Below are positions 9,525-18,203 of a DNA stretch of 64,000 nt, piece after piece (the stretch's first letter is position 1; each line of letters opens with the position of its first letter). The position numbers were made by a program, and so were the translations under genes. This DNA is from Polaribacter reichenbachii (GTDB lineage: Bacteria; Bacteroidota; Bacteroidia; Flavobacteriales; Flavobacteriaceae). The stretch covers positions 1-64,000 of the forward strand of contig NZ_CP019419.1 in the NCBI RefSeq assembly GCF_001975665.1, given 5' to 3'. Under the pieces are notes generated by a model. It worked only from the letters and a program-made list of their open reading frames with translations. It was not told the origin of the DNA and searched no databases.

Positions 9525-10649
9525 TTACCCCTTAATTCGTTTTTTTCTATTTGTTTCGTAATCTTCAAAAATCATTTCTCCCAATCCTTTTAAACCTGTA
9601 TAAAAAGCTTTTCCTTGATTTGCTTGTGTAAATGCTCTTACAAATTGCATTAAATAAGGATCTTGTGCTATCATAAAAGTAGTTATAGGGATGTGCAATT
9701 TTCTGGCTTGTTGTGCCATTGCGTAACATTTATTTACAATGTATTTGTCTAAACCATTACTGTTTTTATAATATTGTCCATCAGGCAAACGCAAACAACT
9801 TGGTTTACCATCTGTAATCATAAAAATCTGTTTGTTGGTGTTTTTCTTTCTTCGTAATAAATCCATTGCCAATTGCAAACCTGCCACTGTATTTGTATGA
9901 TAAGGACCAACTTGTAGATAAGGCAAATCTTTTATTTTGATGGTCCAAGCATCATTACCAAAAACCAAAATATCCAAAGTATCTTTAGGATAACGAGTTG
10001 TAATTAACTCTGCCAAAGCCATTGCTACTTTTTTGGCTGGTGTAATTCTATCTTCTCCATATAAAATCATTGAGTGACTAATATCAATCATTAACACAGT
10101 ACTCATTTGGCTTTTGTGCAGTGTTTCTTCTACAACTAAATCATTTTCTGTTAGGTTAAAATTGTCAATTCCGTTATTAATTTGTGCATTTCTAATACTC
10201 TCAGTAACTGAAACTTTGTCTAAAGCATCACCAAATTGATACACTCTAAAATCACCTGTATGTTCATCTCCAATTCCTGGAGATTTACTTTTATGATTTC
10301 CAGAACCACTTCTTTTAATTTTTCCAAAAATATGATTTAAAGCTTGCTGACGAATGGCACGTTCTGTTTTTGGAGTAATTTTTGTACCTCCAGTTCCATC
10401 AGTTTTTATTTCTTCTTTTATATATCCTTTCTTTTTTAAATCTTCGATAAAATCATCAATGGTATAATTTTCATCAGTTAAATTATATTCTTTATCTAAA
10501 GAACGCAACCAATCTATGGCTTCATCAAAATCGCCAGAAGTATGTGTGATAAGTTCTTTAAAAATCTCAAAAAGCTTCTCGAAAGGAGATTGATTTTCTG
10601 CCTCATAGGTTTTAAAGACGAAACCTTTTCTTTTTTTATTGTTTTTCAT
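9525..10649 (-). CDS. VWA-domain protein, partner of ChlI-like ATPase
   Basis: A 374-residue protein. The C-terminal half is a von Willebrand A domain with the metal-ion site DISHS at 189-193, a downstream Thr, and VFGNDAW and MITDGKPSC strands. The N-terminal part is helical and charged and carries no signal peptide, so the protein is cytoplasmic. It resembles the ChlD/BchD or CoxE-like partner of AAA ATPases. Since it precedes the ChlI-like gene on the same strand, the pair probably forms one complex. The MIDAS residues are intact, so it should bind a divalent metal. The biological role is not known to me. Confidence 0.85.
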   Translation of the reverse strand: MKNNKKRKGFVFKTYEAENQSPFEKLFEIFKELITHTSGDFDEAIDWLRSLDKEYNLTDENYTIDDFIEDLKKKGYIKEEIKTDGTGGTKITPKTERAIRQQALNHIFGKIKRSGSGNHKSKSPGIGDEHTGDFRVYQFGDALDKVSVTESIRNAQINNGIDNFNLTENDLVVEETLHKSQMSTVLMIDISHSMILYGEDRITPAKKVAMALAELITTRYPKDTLDILVFGNDAWTIKIKDLPYLQVGPYHTNTVAGLQLAMDLLRRKKNTNKQIFMITDGKPSCLRLPDGQYYKNSNGLDKYIVNKCYAMAQQARKLHIPITTFMIAQDPYLMQFVRAFTQANQGKAFYTGLKGLGEMIFEDYETNRKKRIKG

Positions 10650-10775
10650 CCCTATAAAAATACAGCTTTATCAACTTAAAAAATAAAGATTAACATTGCT
10701 TTAGTATATGTATACATAAATTTGTTTTATCATATTTAAAAAAGATTAAACAATAAAAAGAATTATCTTTACTAT

Positions 10776-11654
10776 ATGGCAAAAATCATTATAACTGGAG
10801 GTACAGGTTTGGTAGGTACTAAACTTACCGAATTATTGATAAAAAACAATCACAACGTTGTTATTTTAAGTAGAAATCCGAAGCATAAAAATGAGTATAA
10901 ATGGGATGTTTCTAAAGGTTTTATTGATAAAAATGCATTAGTAAATATTGATTATATTATTCATTTAGCTGGTGCTGGAATTGCTGATAAACGTTGGACA
11001 AACGAAAGAAAAAAAATAATTATTGATAGTAGAGTAAAAACAGCCAATTTATTATATGAGAAAGTTAAAGAACAAAATATACAGCTAAAGAGTTTTATTT
11101 CTGCTTCAGGAATTGGTTATTATGGAGCTATTACTACTGATAAAATTTTTGAAGAAATAGACAACGTTGGTAATGATTTTTTAGGTGAAGTTTGCCAAAA
11201 ATGGGAAGATGCTGCACATCAATTTAAAACATTAAATGTACCTGTTACCATTTTAAGAACAGGAGTAGTTTTATCTAAAAAAGGTGGTGCTTTAGAAAAA
11301 ATGAAAACACCAATTGTTACTCCTTTAGGTTCTGGAAAGCAATATATGCCTTGGATTCATATTGATGATCTTTGCCAATTGTATCTAAAATCAATAGAAG
11401 ATAATTTATCTGGAATTTTTAATGCTGTTGCTCCAGAACATCATACAAGTCATACTTTTTCTAAAGAATTGGCAAAAAACATTAAAAGACCTTTTATTGG
11501 TATTGGTGTACCAAGTTTTATGCTAAAATTAATTTTTGGTGAAATGGCTAATATTTTATTGGAAGGCAGTAGAATTTCAACAAAAAAAATCGAAAAGAAT
11601 GGATATTCTTTCCGATTTGAAACGCTAAAAAAAGCATTAAATAATTTATTCTAG
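10776..11654 (+). CDS. TIGR01777-type SDR family epimerase
   Basis: A 292-residue short-chain dehydrogenase/reductase of the extended kind. The NAD(P)-binding loop GGTGLVG is at residues 8-14. The middle of the protein has VNIDYIIHLAGAGIADKRW, SASGIGYYG (the Tyr-containing segment) and FLGEVCQKWE, all typical of the TIGR01777/YfcH group. The length matches that family. It faces away from the VWA gene and converges on the YceI lipoprotein gene 9 bp downstream. Its substrate is unknown, and the family is poorly characterised in general. Confidence 0.9.
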   Translation: MAKIIITGGTGLVGTKLTELLIKNNHNVVILSRNPKHKNEYKWDVSKGFIDKNALVNIDYIIHLAGAGIADKRWTNERKKIIIDSRVKTANLLYEKVKEQNIQLKSFISASGIGYYGAITTDKIFEEIDNVGNDFLGEVCQKWEDAAHQFKTLNVPVTILRTGVVLSKKGGALEKMKTPIVTPLGSGKQYMPWIHIDDLCQLYLKSIEDNLSGIFNAVAPEHHTSHTFSKELAKNIKRPFIGIGVPSFMLKLIFGEMANILLEGSRISTKKIEKNGYSFRFETLKKALNNLF

Positions 11655-11663
11655 CAAGTAGAA

Positions 11664-12299
11664 TTAAAATGTTGATGTAATATTTAAAGCAACATCACTC
11701 CAAGTTTTAGAAACACCATCGCCACCTGTATGTAATATTTCGCAAACCTTATTTAAAGATGCTAAAGCTTCACCAGCTTCCCAATTATTAATATCAATAG
11801 TAGCTTGCATGTTAAAAACATCATCTACAATTGTGTACGTAAAAAGAACATCTTCTGTTTTACCATTCATTGTAATCTTTGCAATACCATCTGTATCTGT
11901 AGTTAATAACAACTTACCTGTTAGCAACTTTGTATCTGCCATTGCTCCGAAAAAAAACTTTCTAATTTTAAAATCTCTACTACTATCTTTTGTAGCTAAA
12001 CTACTTACGGGTATAGAGAATTCTGTATTATTAATAGCTTCTTTTACAGAGTTTCCTTCTCCTCCAGAAACAATATCAATTTTATTGAACTGACCACCAA
12101 CACCAATTTTTTCTGTAGTTTTATATGCAGTAAATTTAATATCGTTTTTTGCATTAGCCACAGCAAAAGCAGCTGTACTTTTTTTAACCTCGGTTGTAGT
12201 CTCTACTTTAGTTTCTTCTTTTTTAGTTTCTGATTTACAAGCAGTAAAATTAAATGCTGTTGCAACTATTAAAAAAGAAATAATACTTATTTTTTTCAT
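11664..12299 (-). CDS. YceI-like lipoprotein
   Basis: A 211-residue protein with a lipoprotein signal (hydrophobic core then FTAC, lipidated Cys at residue 21) and a Lys/Glu/Thr-rich linker. The C-terminal domain has the YceI lipocalin-like pattern: DIKFTAYKTTEKIGVGGQFNKI, SIPVSSLATKDSSRDFKIRKFFF, and GKLLLTTDTDGIAKITMNGKTEDVLFTYTI. YceI proteins bind isoprenoid or other lipid molecules. Its start overlaps the end of the acyl-CoA-binding protein gene by 4 bp (12296-12299), so it is translationally coupled to the lipid operon. This is one of three YceI-like genes in the window. Confidence 0.85.
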   Translation of the reverse strand: MKKISIISFLIVATAFNFTACKSETKKEETKVETTTEVKKSTAAFAVANAKNDIKFTAYKTTEKIGVGGQFNKIDIVSGGEGNSVKEAINNTEFSIPVSSLATKDSSRDFKIRKFFFGAMADTKLLTGKLLLTTDTDGIAKITMNGKTEDVLFTYTIVDDVFNMQATIDINNWEAGEALASLNKVCEILHTGGDGVSKTWSDVALNITSTF

Positions 12300-12604
12300 G
12301 ATTTCTGTTTTTTACTATTTAAAATTTTATTTGCAAGTGTAATGTATTCTCTTTTAGCCTCTTCTACAGACATACCATTTAACTGCACCCAAGCATTAAA
12401 TTTAAATGCACTTCTTACATCTACTCCATTGTTAAATGAAAACTTGTTACCAAAATTAGCCTGTTTATAATAGGCATATAACTTTAGCATATTGTCTGGG
12501 GCAACTGCTTTTTTAAATTCAGATATTTTATTAAAAGCTATTTCGAACTCTTTGTCTAAACCTTCTGAATTGTTATTATTTTTCTGCGATAACTTGGACA
12601 CCAC
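12296..12604 (-). CDS. Acyl-CoA-binding protein (ACBP)
   Basis: About 100 residues, with the ACBP four-helix pattern: FEIAFNKISEFKKAVAPDN, MLKLYAYYKQANFG and AFKFNAWVQLNGMSVEEAKREYI. ACBPs buffer and carry long-chain acyl-CoA esters in the cytoplasm. No ATG is available at the 5' end; the frame opens with two GTG codons at 12604 and 12601, overlapping the end of psd by up to 29 bp. The exact start is therefore uncertain. Placement in a run with psd and cdsA fits a role in phospholipid metabolism. Confidence 0.88.
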   Translation of the reverse strand: MVSKLSQKNNNNSEGLDKEFEIAFNKISEFKKAVAPDNMLKLYAYYKQANFGNKFSFNNGVDVRSAFKFNAWVQLNGMSVEEAKREYITLANKILNSKKQKS

Positions 12605-13232
12605 CTTTAACTTTATCTCCTAAACTTACATTAATCTTAGTACCTAAAGGCAAATACACATCTACTCTAGAACCAAATTTAATAAAACCCGCATCTGTAC
12701 TTTGCACTACTTTATCTCCTTCTTTTGCATAATTTACAATTCTTTTTGCTAGTGCACCTGCAATTTGTCTATATAAAATTTCTCCTACTGTCTTATTTTC
12801 GATAACAACAGTTGTTCTCTCATTTTCGGTTGATGCCTTCGGATGCCAAGCTACCAAATATTTACCCGGATGATATTTACTGTATTTTATAATTCCGCTC
12901 ATTGCATATCTAGTAACATGCACATTAATTGGAGACATAAAAATAGAAACTTGTATTCTCTTATCTTTAAAATATTCTGGCTCTTCTACTTCTTCAATAA
13001 CCACAACTTTACCATCTACTGGCGCTATAATTGTATGATCTTCTTGAACACCAACTCTTTTAGGGTTTCTAAAAAATTGAAGTACTATAATAACAAAAAC
13101 GATAACTAATATTTGAATTGCTTTAACCAACCAAAGAATATCAATAAATTTTTCTGCTAATAAAATTAAAGCTATGGCAATAACAAAAGTGATTAGAATT
13201 ATTTTATAGCCTTCTTTATGAAATCGAATCAT
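12576..13232 (-). CDS. psd: Phosphatidylserine decarboxylase, short form
   Basis: A 218-residue enzyme that decarboxylates phosphatidylserine to phosphatidylethanolamine. Two membrane helices lie at about 10-27 and 33-52. The conserved core includes APVDGKVVVIE, SIFMSPINVHVTR and the autocleavage site FGSR, where the pyruvoyl group forms from Ser188 after Gly187. The short length and GSR motif mark the family found in Bacteroidetes and some Gram-positives rather than the long E. coli form. It follows cdsA by 2 bp, so CDP-diacylglycerol supply and phosphatidylethanolamine formation are cotranscribed. Confidence 0.94.
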   Translation of the reverse strand: MIRFHKEGYKIILITFVIAIALILLAEKFIDILWLVKAIQILVIVFVIIVLQFFRNPKRVGVQEDHTIIAPVDGKVVVIEEVEEPEYFKDKRIQVSIFMSPINVHVTRYAMSGIIKYSKYHPGKYLVAWHPKASTENERTTVVIENKTVGEILYRQIAGALAKRIVNYAKEGDKVVQSTDAGFIKFGSRVDVYLPLGTKINVSLGDKVKGGVQVIAEK

Positions 13233-13234
13233 AG

Positions 13235-14029
13235 TTAAATTATATAGTTAATGTACAAATATACAAAGGGAGCAGCAAACAACAAACTATCTAACCTGTC
13301 TAAAATACCTCCATGACCTGGCATAATGTTTCCACTATCTTTTATGTTTGCTTGTCTTTTAAATTTAGATTCTACTAAATCTCCTATAGTACCAATTATA
13401 GACACTATAACTGCAATAATTAACCAGTTTAATGTAGAGAAATCTGAATTATATTTACTGATAAAAAAACCTGTTAAAAGCGAGAAAACCAAACCTCCTA
13501 AAAGACCTTCAATTGTTTTTTTAGGTGATACTGATGGAAACAGTTTATGTTTACCAAAATTTTTACCTACTAAAAATGCAAAAGAATCATTTACCCAAAT
13601 AATAGATAAAATACTTATCATTAAATAAGGATGAAAATTGTTTTCGTAGAATGGTAACAATACCAAAAAGCACATCGAAAAAATTACATAACGAATGGTG
13701 AGCCCTAACTTAGATCTATCATCAGAAAATTTAATTTCTTTTTTTGCAAAAACTTGATATACCAAAAATAATGATGATAACAGATTAATGATTAAAACAC
13801 CAATAGTAGCAAAACTATCTTGCCTTTTAATTAACAGAAAGAGAACAAAAGGAAAGAAAATATAAGCCGCATAATTTTTTAGTGCCGTAATTTTAGTAAA
13901 CTCCCAAATACAAAGAAAACCAAATAATGTAATTAATATAATGTATGATTCTTTTGAAAATAGAATCGCAGAAATAAAAATTAAAATGTAAACAATTCCA
14001 GAAAAACTCCTTCTTAAAAGGTTGCGCAT
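13235..14029 (-). CDS. cdsA: Phosphatidate cytidylyltransferase
   Basis: An integral membrane enzyme making CDP-diacylglycerol from phosphatidate and CTP. It has about seven hydrophobic segments and the complete CDP-synthase signature near the C-terminus, SKFKRQANIKDSG through PGHGGILDRLDS. I place the start at ATG 14029 (MRNLLRRSFSG, 264 residues); a longer frame would need a TTG at 14044 and would overlap the LUD gene. It is the middle gene of the ftsH-LUD-cdsA-psd run, a conserved flavobacterial arrangement. Confidence 0.95.
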   Translation of the reverse strand: MRNLLRRSFSGIVYILIFISAILFSKESYIILITLFGFLCIWEFTKITALKNYAAYIFFPFVLFLLIKRQDSFATIGVLIINLLSSLFLVYQVFAKKEIKFSDDRSKLGLTIRYVIFSMCFLVLLPFYENNFHPYLMISILSIIWVNDSFAFLVGKNFGKHKLFPSVSPKKTIEGLLGGLVFSLLTGFFISKYNSDFSTLNWLIIAVIVSIIGTIGDLVESKFKRQANIKDSGNIMPGHGGILDRLDSLLFAAPFVYLYINYII

Positions 14030-14030
14030 A

Positions 14031-14615
14031 TTATAAATCTTCAAGCAGCAACAAATATAAGTTTTTTGAATTATTGTTACCGTAGTTTAAAAAATTATCA
14101 TCACTTTTATTTAGATTATAATCTTTTATTGAAGAAATATTGGTTGGCAAATCTTTTTTAAACTTGGTTTTTATACCTGTTAAACCTTGATTTGTATCTT
14201 TAACTAACTGACTTGTAGTTGCAAAAACAATAAAATTATCTGGAAAATCTTTTAATCGTGTACTTTTTAATTGGTTCGATGAAAAAAGAATTTCTCCTTT
14301 ATCTGCAATTAAATGTTCACAAGATGTAAAAACAGTAGGCTTTTCTGTAAAAGAATTTACAATTTTTACATCATTTTTATGAATAAGAGAACTTAACCTA
14401 TCATCTAAAAGATAAATATTCTTCCAATTATTTTCTGCAATTACTTTCTTAAAGTTGCTAATTAACTCTTGATTATTAATACAATAAAGAAATTTACCTC
14501 CTTTTTCAATAAAATTGTGCGCAAAAAGATCGTCAAGAGCGAGATTTACTTCTTGTTTTTGAACCTCTTCTTCTTCCTTATCAGGAATGCTAAAAATTTT
14601 TTTAAAAAAATTCAT
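14031..14615 (-). CDS. LUD domain (LutC/YkgG-like) protein
   Basis: A 194-residue cytoplasmic protein beginning MNFFKKIFSIPDKEEEEVQKQ. The core matches the LUD fold: FTSCEHLIADKGEILFSSNQ, then DNFIVFATTSQLVKDTNQGLTGIKTKF. LUD domains occur in lactate-utilisation proteins, but this stand-alone form next to ftsH and cdsA is widespread in Flavobacteria and has no assigned function. The gene begins 22 bp after the ftsH stop and ends 1 bp before the cdsA start, so it belongs to that operon. Confidence 0.8.
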   Translation of the reverse strand: MNFFKKIFSIPDKEEEEVQKQEVNLALDDLFAHNFIEKGGKFLYCINNQELISNFKKVIAENNWKNIYLLDDRLSSLIHKNDVKIVNSFTEKPTVFTSCEHLIADKGEILFSSNQLKSTRLKDFPDNFIVFATTSQLVKDTNQGLTGIKTKFKKDLPTNISSIKDYNLNKSDDNFLNYGNNNSKNLYLLLLEDL

Positions 14616-14636
14616 TCAAAAAGTTTAATCAGAAAC

Positions 14637-16598
14637 CTAATCTATAGACGGCGTTTCAATTTCATTTATAACTTCTACTTCTTCAGTATTATTTTCTTCA
14701 AAAGGTCTTTTACCAAAGATTTTTACCAAATCATCTTTAAAAATAACTTCTTTCTCTAATAATAATTCTGCCAAAACAGTAAGTTTCTCTTTATTTTCTG
14801 ATAATAAATCGATAGCTCTTGCATATTGAACCTCAATCATTTTAGAAATTTCTCTATCAATTTTCTTTCCAGTTTCTTCACTGTAAGGCTTTACAAATGC
14901 ATCATTACCAGAAGAATCATAATATGTAATATTACCTACTTCTTCGTTTAAACCATAAACAGTAACCATTGCTCTGGCTTGTTTGGTAACTTTTTCTAAA
15001 TCGCTTAAAGCACCTGTAGATATTTTATTAAAAATAATTTTCTCTGCAGCTCTACCACCTAAAGTAGCACACATTTCATCTAACATTTGCTCAGTTTGCA
15101 CAATTAATCTTTCTGCAGGTAAATACCAAGCAGCTCCTAAAGATTGTCCTCTGGGTACAATTGTAACTTTTACTAATGGTGCAGCGTGTTCTAACATCCA
15201 ACTTACAGTTGCATGACCTGCTTCATGAAAAGCAATAACTTCTTTTTCTTTTGGTGTTATTACTTTCTTCTTCTTTTCTAAACCACCTACAATTCTGTCC
15301 ACAGCATCTAAAAAATCTTGATGATGAATTGCTTTTTTACCATTTCTGGCAGCAATTAAAGCAGCTTCATTACACATATTTGCAATATCGGCACCAGAAA
15401 AACCTGGAGTTTGTTGCGCTAAAAACTCAACATTTACATCATCAGCAATTTTTAATGGTTTAATATGTACATCAAAAATTTCTTGTCTTTCTCTAATGTC
15501 TGGTAAATCCACATAAATCTGACGATCAAAACGACCTGCACGCATTAAAGCACTATCTAAAACATCTGCTCTATTGGTTGCAGCAATTACTATAACATTT
15601 GTATCTGTACCAAAACCATCCATTTCTGTTAATAGTTGGTTCAATGTATTTTCTCGTTCATCATTACCACCTGTCATAGAATTTTTTCCACGTGCTCTAC
15701 CAATTGCATCTATTTCATCAATAAAAATAATTGAAGGTGATTTTTGTTGTGCTTGTTTAAACAAATCTCTTACTCTAGAAGCACCAACACCAACAAACAT
15801 TTCTACAAAATCTGAACCCGATAAAGAGAAAAATGGAACACCTGCTTCACCAGCAACTGCTTTTGCTAATAAGGTTTTACCAGTTCCTGGAGGCCCCACT
15901 AACAAGGCTCCTTTTGGAATTTTACCACCTAAAGAAGTATATTTTTCAGGATTTTTTAAAAAATCTACAATTTCTTGCACTTCTTCTTTTGCACCTTCTA
16001 AACCTGCAACATTTTCGAAAGTTGTTTTAACTTTTGTGTCTTTATCAAATAATTTAGCTTTCGATTTACCAATACTAAAAATTTGGCCTCCACCTCCAGA
16101 GCCTCCTCCAGCTCCAGACATTCTACGCATAAAAAACAACCAAACAGCTATTAAAATAATGAAAGGTAAAAAACCAATAATTGCATCAAAAATGCTGGTT
16201 CTTTCTCTGTTATCTATATCAACAATTAAATCATTTTCTTCTTTTGCTTTTGCCACATTCTCTTCGAATGTTCTTTGATCACCAAAGTTGTACTCATATA
16301 CTGCAGAACCAGGTCTGTAAAAAGTAGAAGTAGTAAACTCTTTATGTTTCGCTTTTTTTAAGGCATCTTGCGTTAAAAATATTTGAGCAACATCTTTATT
16401 TAAAACAACAATTTCTTTAATATCATTGTCTTTTAAAATTTCATCAAATTTATTTTTAGAAATACTTTTTGATGCTAAATCTCCACTACTAAAAAATTGA
16501 ACTGCTATAATAATAATTAAAATAGCACCATAAATCCAATAAGAATTGAATTTAAATTTCGGTAAATTATTTTTGTTCTCTTTATTTGAATCACTCAT
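14637..16598 (-). CDS. ftsH: ATP-dependent zinc metalloprotease FtsH
   Basis: A membrane-anchored AAA protease that degrades misfolded membrane and regulatory proteins. I choose ATG 16598 (MSDSNKENKNN, 653 residues) because the longer frame would overlap rsfS and adds no conserved sequence. Two membrane helices flank a periplasmic segment (about 20-35 and 145-165). The protein has Walker A GPPGTGKT, Walker B IIFIDEID, the second region of homology (AATNRADVLDSALMRAGRFDR) and the zinc motif HEAGH. A Gly-rich stretch, GAGGGSGGGGQ, follows the second helix. It is cotranscribed with rsfS 19 bp upstream. Confidence 0.98.
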   Translation of the reverse strand: MSDSNKENKNNLPKFKFNSYWIYGAILIIIIAVQFFSSGDLASKSISKNKFDEILKDNDIKEIVVLNKDVAQIFLTQDALKKAKHKEFTTSTFYRPGSAVYEYNFGDQRTFEENVAKAKEENDLIVDIDNRERTSIFDAIIGFLPFIILIAVWLFFMRRMSGAGGGSGGGGQIFSIGKSKAKLFDKDTKVKTTFENVAGLEGAKEEVQEIVDFLKNPEKYTSLGGKIPKGALLVGPPGTGKTLLAKAVAGEAGVPFFSLSGSDFVEMFVGVGASRVRDLFKQAQQKSPSIIFIDEIDAIGRARGKNSMTGGNDERENTLNQLLTEMDGFGTDTNVIVIAATNRADVLDSALMRAGRFDRQIYVDLPDIRERQEIFDVHIKPLKIADDVNVEFLAQQTPGFSGADIANMCNEAALIAARNGKKAIHHQDFLDAVDRIVGGLEKKKKVITPKEKEVIAFHEAGHATVSWMLEHAAPLVKVTIVPRGQSLGAAWYLPAERLIVQTEQMLDEMCATLGGRAAEKIIFNKISTGALSDLEKVTKQARAMVTVYGLNEEVGNITYYDSSGNDAFVKPYSEETGKKIDREISKMIEVQYARAIDLLSENKEKLTVLAELLLEKEVIFKDDLVKIFGKRPFEENNTEEVEVINEIETPSID

Positions 16599-16617
16599 TG
16601 TTATATAATCAATAGGT

Positions 16618-16986
16618 TTAAATTGGGTTAATTTCGGTGATTTTGGCATCACCCCAAAGACTTTCTATATCATAAAAATCTCTGACTTGCTTTTGGAAAA
16701 TATGAACTACAACATTTACATAGTCCATTAAAACCCACTCAGAATTTCCTTGCCCTTCTATGTGCCAAGGTTTGTCTTTTATTTCTTTACTAACTATTTT
16801 TTGTATAGATCCAGAAATTGCATTTACTTGTGTATTAGAATTACCTGAACAAATTACAAAATAATCACAAACTGTATTTTCTATTTCTCTTAAATCTAAT
16901 AATTGGATGTCTTCTCCTTTAACATCATCAATCCCTTTAATAATTACAGCGATAAGATCGTCTGTGCTTACTTGTTTTTTTGTCAT
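16618..16986 (-). CDS. rsfS: Ribosomal silencing factor RsfS
   Basis: A 122-residue protein of the Iojap/RsfS family. It binds ribosomal protein L14 and blocks subunit joining when growth slows. Conserved parts visible are DLREIENTVCDYFVICSGNSNTQVNA, WHIEGQGNSEWVLMDYVNVVVHIF and FYDIESLWGDA. It starts with ATG at 16986 and is the first gene of the rsfS-ftsH-LUD-cdsA-psd run. A candidate -7 box (TAACTTTG, minus strand, 17015-17008) lies about 22 bp upstream. Confidence 0.96.
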   Translation of the reverse strand: MTKKQVSTDDLIAVIIKGIDDVKGEDIQLLDLREIENTVCDYFVICSGNSNTQVNAISGSIQKIVSKEIKDKPWHIEGQGNSEWVLMDYVNVVVHIFQKQVRDFYDIESLWGDAKITEINPI

Positions 16987-17072
16987 TAATATTATTCTAA
17001 TTTAACGCAAAGTTATTATTTTTTTGCGAGTTTTTTATGTATTTTTGAACTAGTTTACACATTATTTAACAA

Positions 17073-17804
17073 TTGAAAATAATCAAACTTGATGCCATTA
17101 ACTCTACCAATTCTTTTTTAAAGGAATTATGTAGAGATTATGCATTAGAAAATTTTACAATTGCTGTTACTAATGAACAGACTAATGGGCGTGGACAACA
17201 ATCTAACACTTGGGAATCTGAACCCTTTAAAAACCTTACTGCCAGTATATTTATTACCGAATTACATTTAGATATTATTAATATTAAGTACCTTAGTTTT
17301 ACCGCTAGTTTAGCTGTTTATGATCTTCTTTCTGACTATAATATTCCAAACATTTCTATTAAATGGCCAAACGACATAATGTCAGCAAATAAAAAACTAT
17401 GTGGTATTTTAGTTGACAATCGTATAAAAAATCAAGAAATAAATTCGTGTATTGTTGGTTTTGGCTTAAATGTAAATCAAGAAAAATTTCCAGAATATTT
17501 AGATAATGCAACATCTTTAACGAATTTAACAAACTTAAATTACAATCTAGACGATTTACTTACAGCTTTAGTTAGTAAAATGGAAAATAGAATACAGCAA
17601 TTAACTTTAAAAGATTTTATTAAATTAGAAGAAGATTATCTAGATGTTCTTTATAGAATAGAAACACCATCTTTGTTTAAAGACAAAAATGGTGTTTTAT
17701 TTATGGGTATTATAAAAGGAATTTCTGATTTTGGTAACCTTCTTGTAGAACTTGAAGGAGAAATCATAGCAGAATTCGGTATTAAAGAAATTTCCTTCGT
17801 TTAA
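17073..17804 (+). CDS. birA: Biotin--[acetyl-CoA-carboxylase] ligase
   Basis: A 243-residue biotin protein ligase that attaches biotin to the carboxyl carrier protein. The catalytic domain shows INSTNSFLKE, TNEQTNGRGQQSNTWES (the biotinyl-AMP binding loop with GRGQ), SIKWPNDIMSANKKLCGILVD and VGFGLNVNQ. No N-terminal DNA-binding domain is present, so this is a monofunctional enzyme without the E. coli repressor function. The start is TTG at 17073: a TAA lies 6 bp upstream in frame and no ATG fits. It diverges from rsfS and ends overlapping the SRPBCC gene by 4 bp, tail to tail. Confidence 0.94.
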   Translation: MKIIKLDAINSTNSFLKELCRDYALENFTIAVTNEQTNGRGQQSNTWESEPFKNLTASIFITELHLDIINIKYLSFTASLAVYDLLSDYNIPNISIKWPNDIMSANKKLCGILVDNRIKNQEINSCIVGFGLNVNQEKFPEYLDNATSLTNLTNLNYNLDDLLTALVSKMENRIQQLTLKDFIKLEEDYLDVLYRIETPSLFKDKNGVLFMGIIKGISDFGNLLVELEGEIIAEFGIKEISFV

Positions 17805-18190
17805 ACCTTTCCTAAATTAGTTGTTAAAGTATCAATAAAGCTAGTTAATGGTTTTTTAACCATCATTGCCATCATTGCATTAAATTCTCCATTAAAATCT
17901 AATTGCACTTCAGAAGAATTATCATCAATAGCAGTAATATCTGCTACTAATTCAAAATTTAATTTACTACTTGCAGCACCTAATGTAATGTTAGAATACG
18001 CTGTAGTATCTTTTAAAACTAATCTAATTTCTGGCATTCCTTTTAATCCGAAGATAAAAGAATCACCATCTACTTCAAATTTCTGAGTAGATTCTGGCAT
18101 TAATTGCTCAAAGTTTTTTAATTCAGTTAAAAACTCAAAAGTTTCTTTTTGAGATTTTTGTAAGACTACTTTATTACCTTTAATATTCAT
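17801..18190 (-). CDS. SRPBCC-fold protein
   Basis: A 129-residue cytoplasmic protein with the START/polyketide cyclase-like pattern: an opening strand (KGNKVVLQKSQKETFEFLTELKNFEQLMP), a run of strands, and a long C-terminal helix (MMAMMVKKPLTSFIDTLTTNLGKV). The fold holds a hydrophobic pocket, but the ligand is unknown. It lies 13 bp downstream of pyrE and is probably cotranscribed with it. Confidence 0.75.
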   Translation of the reverse strand: MNIKGNKVVLQKSQKETFEFLTELKNFEQLMPESTQKFEVDGDSFIFGLKGMPEIRLVLKDTTAYSNITLGAASSKLNFELVADITAIDDNSSEVQLDFNGEFNAMMAMMVKKPLTSFIDTLTTNLGKV

Positions 18191-18203
18191 TTATTATTTG
18201 CTT

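Noticed and set aside
8005..10649. Functional magnesium chelatase for chlorophyll
   Set aside because: No BchH/ChlH subunit or pigment genes are present and the Walker B motif deviates.
15574..16278. A 234-codon plus-strand open frame opposite ftsH
   Set aside because: It lies entirely antisense to the strongly conserved FtsH AAA domain and has no recognisable features of its own.
16599..16652. An 18-codon N-terminal extension of FtsH
   Set aside because: It overlaps the end of rsfS and the sequence MSDSNKENKNN beginning at 16598 is the natural FtsH start.
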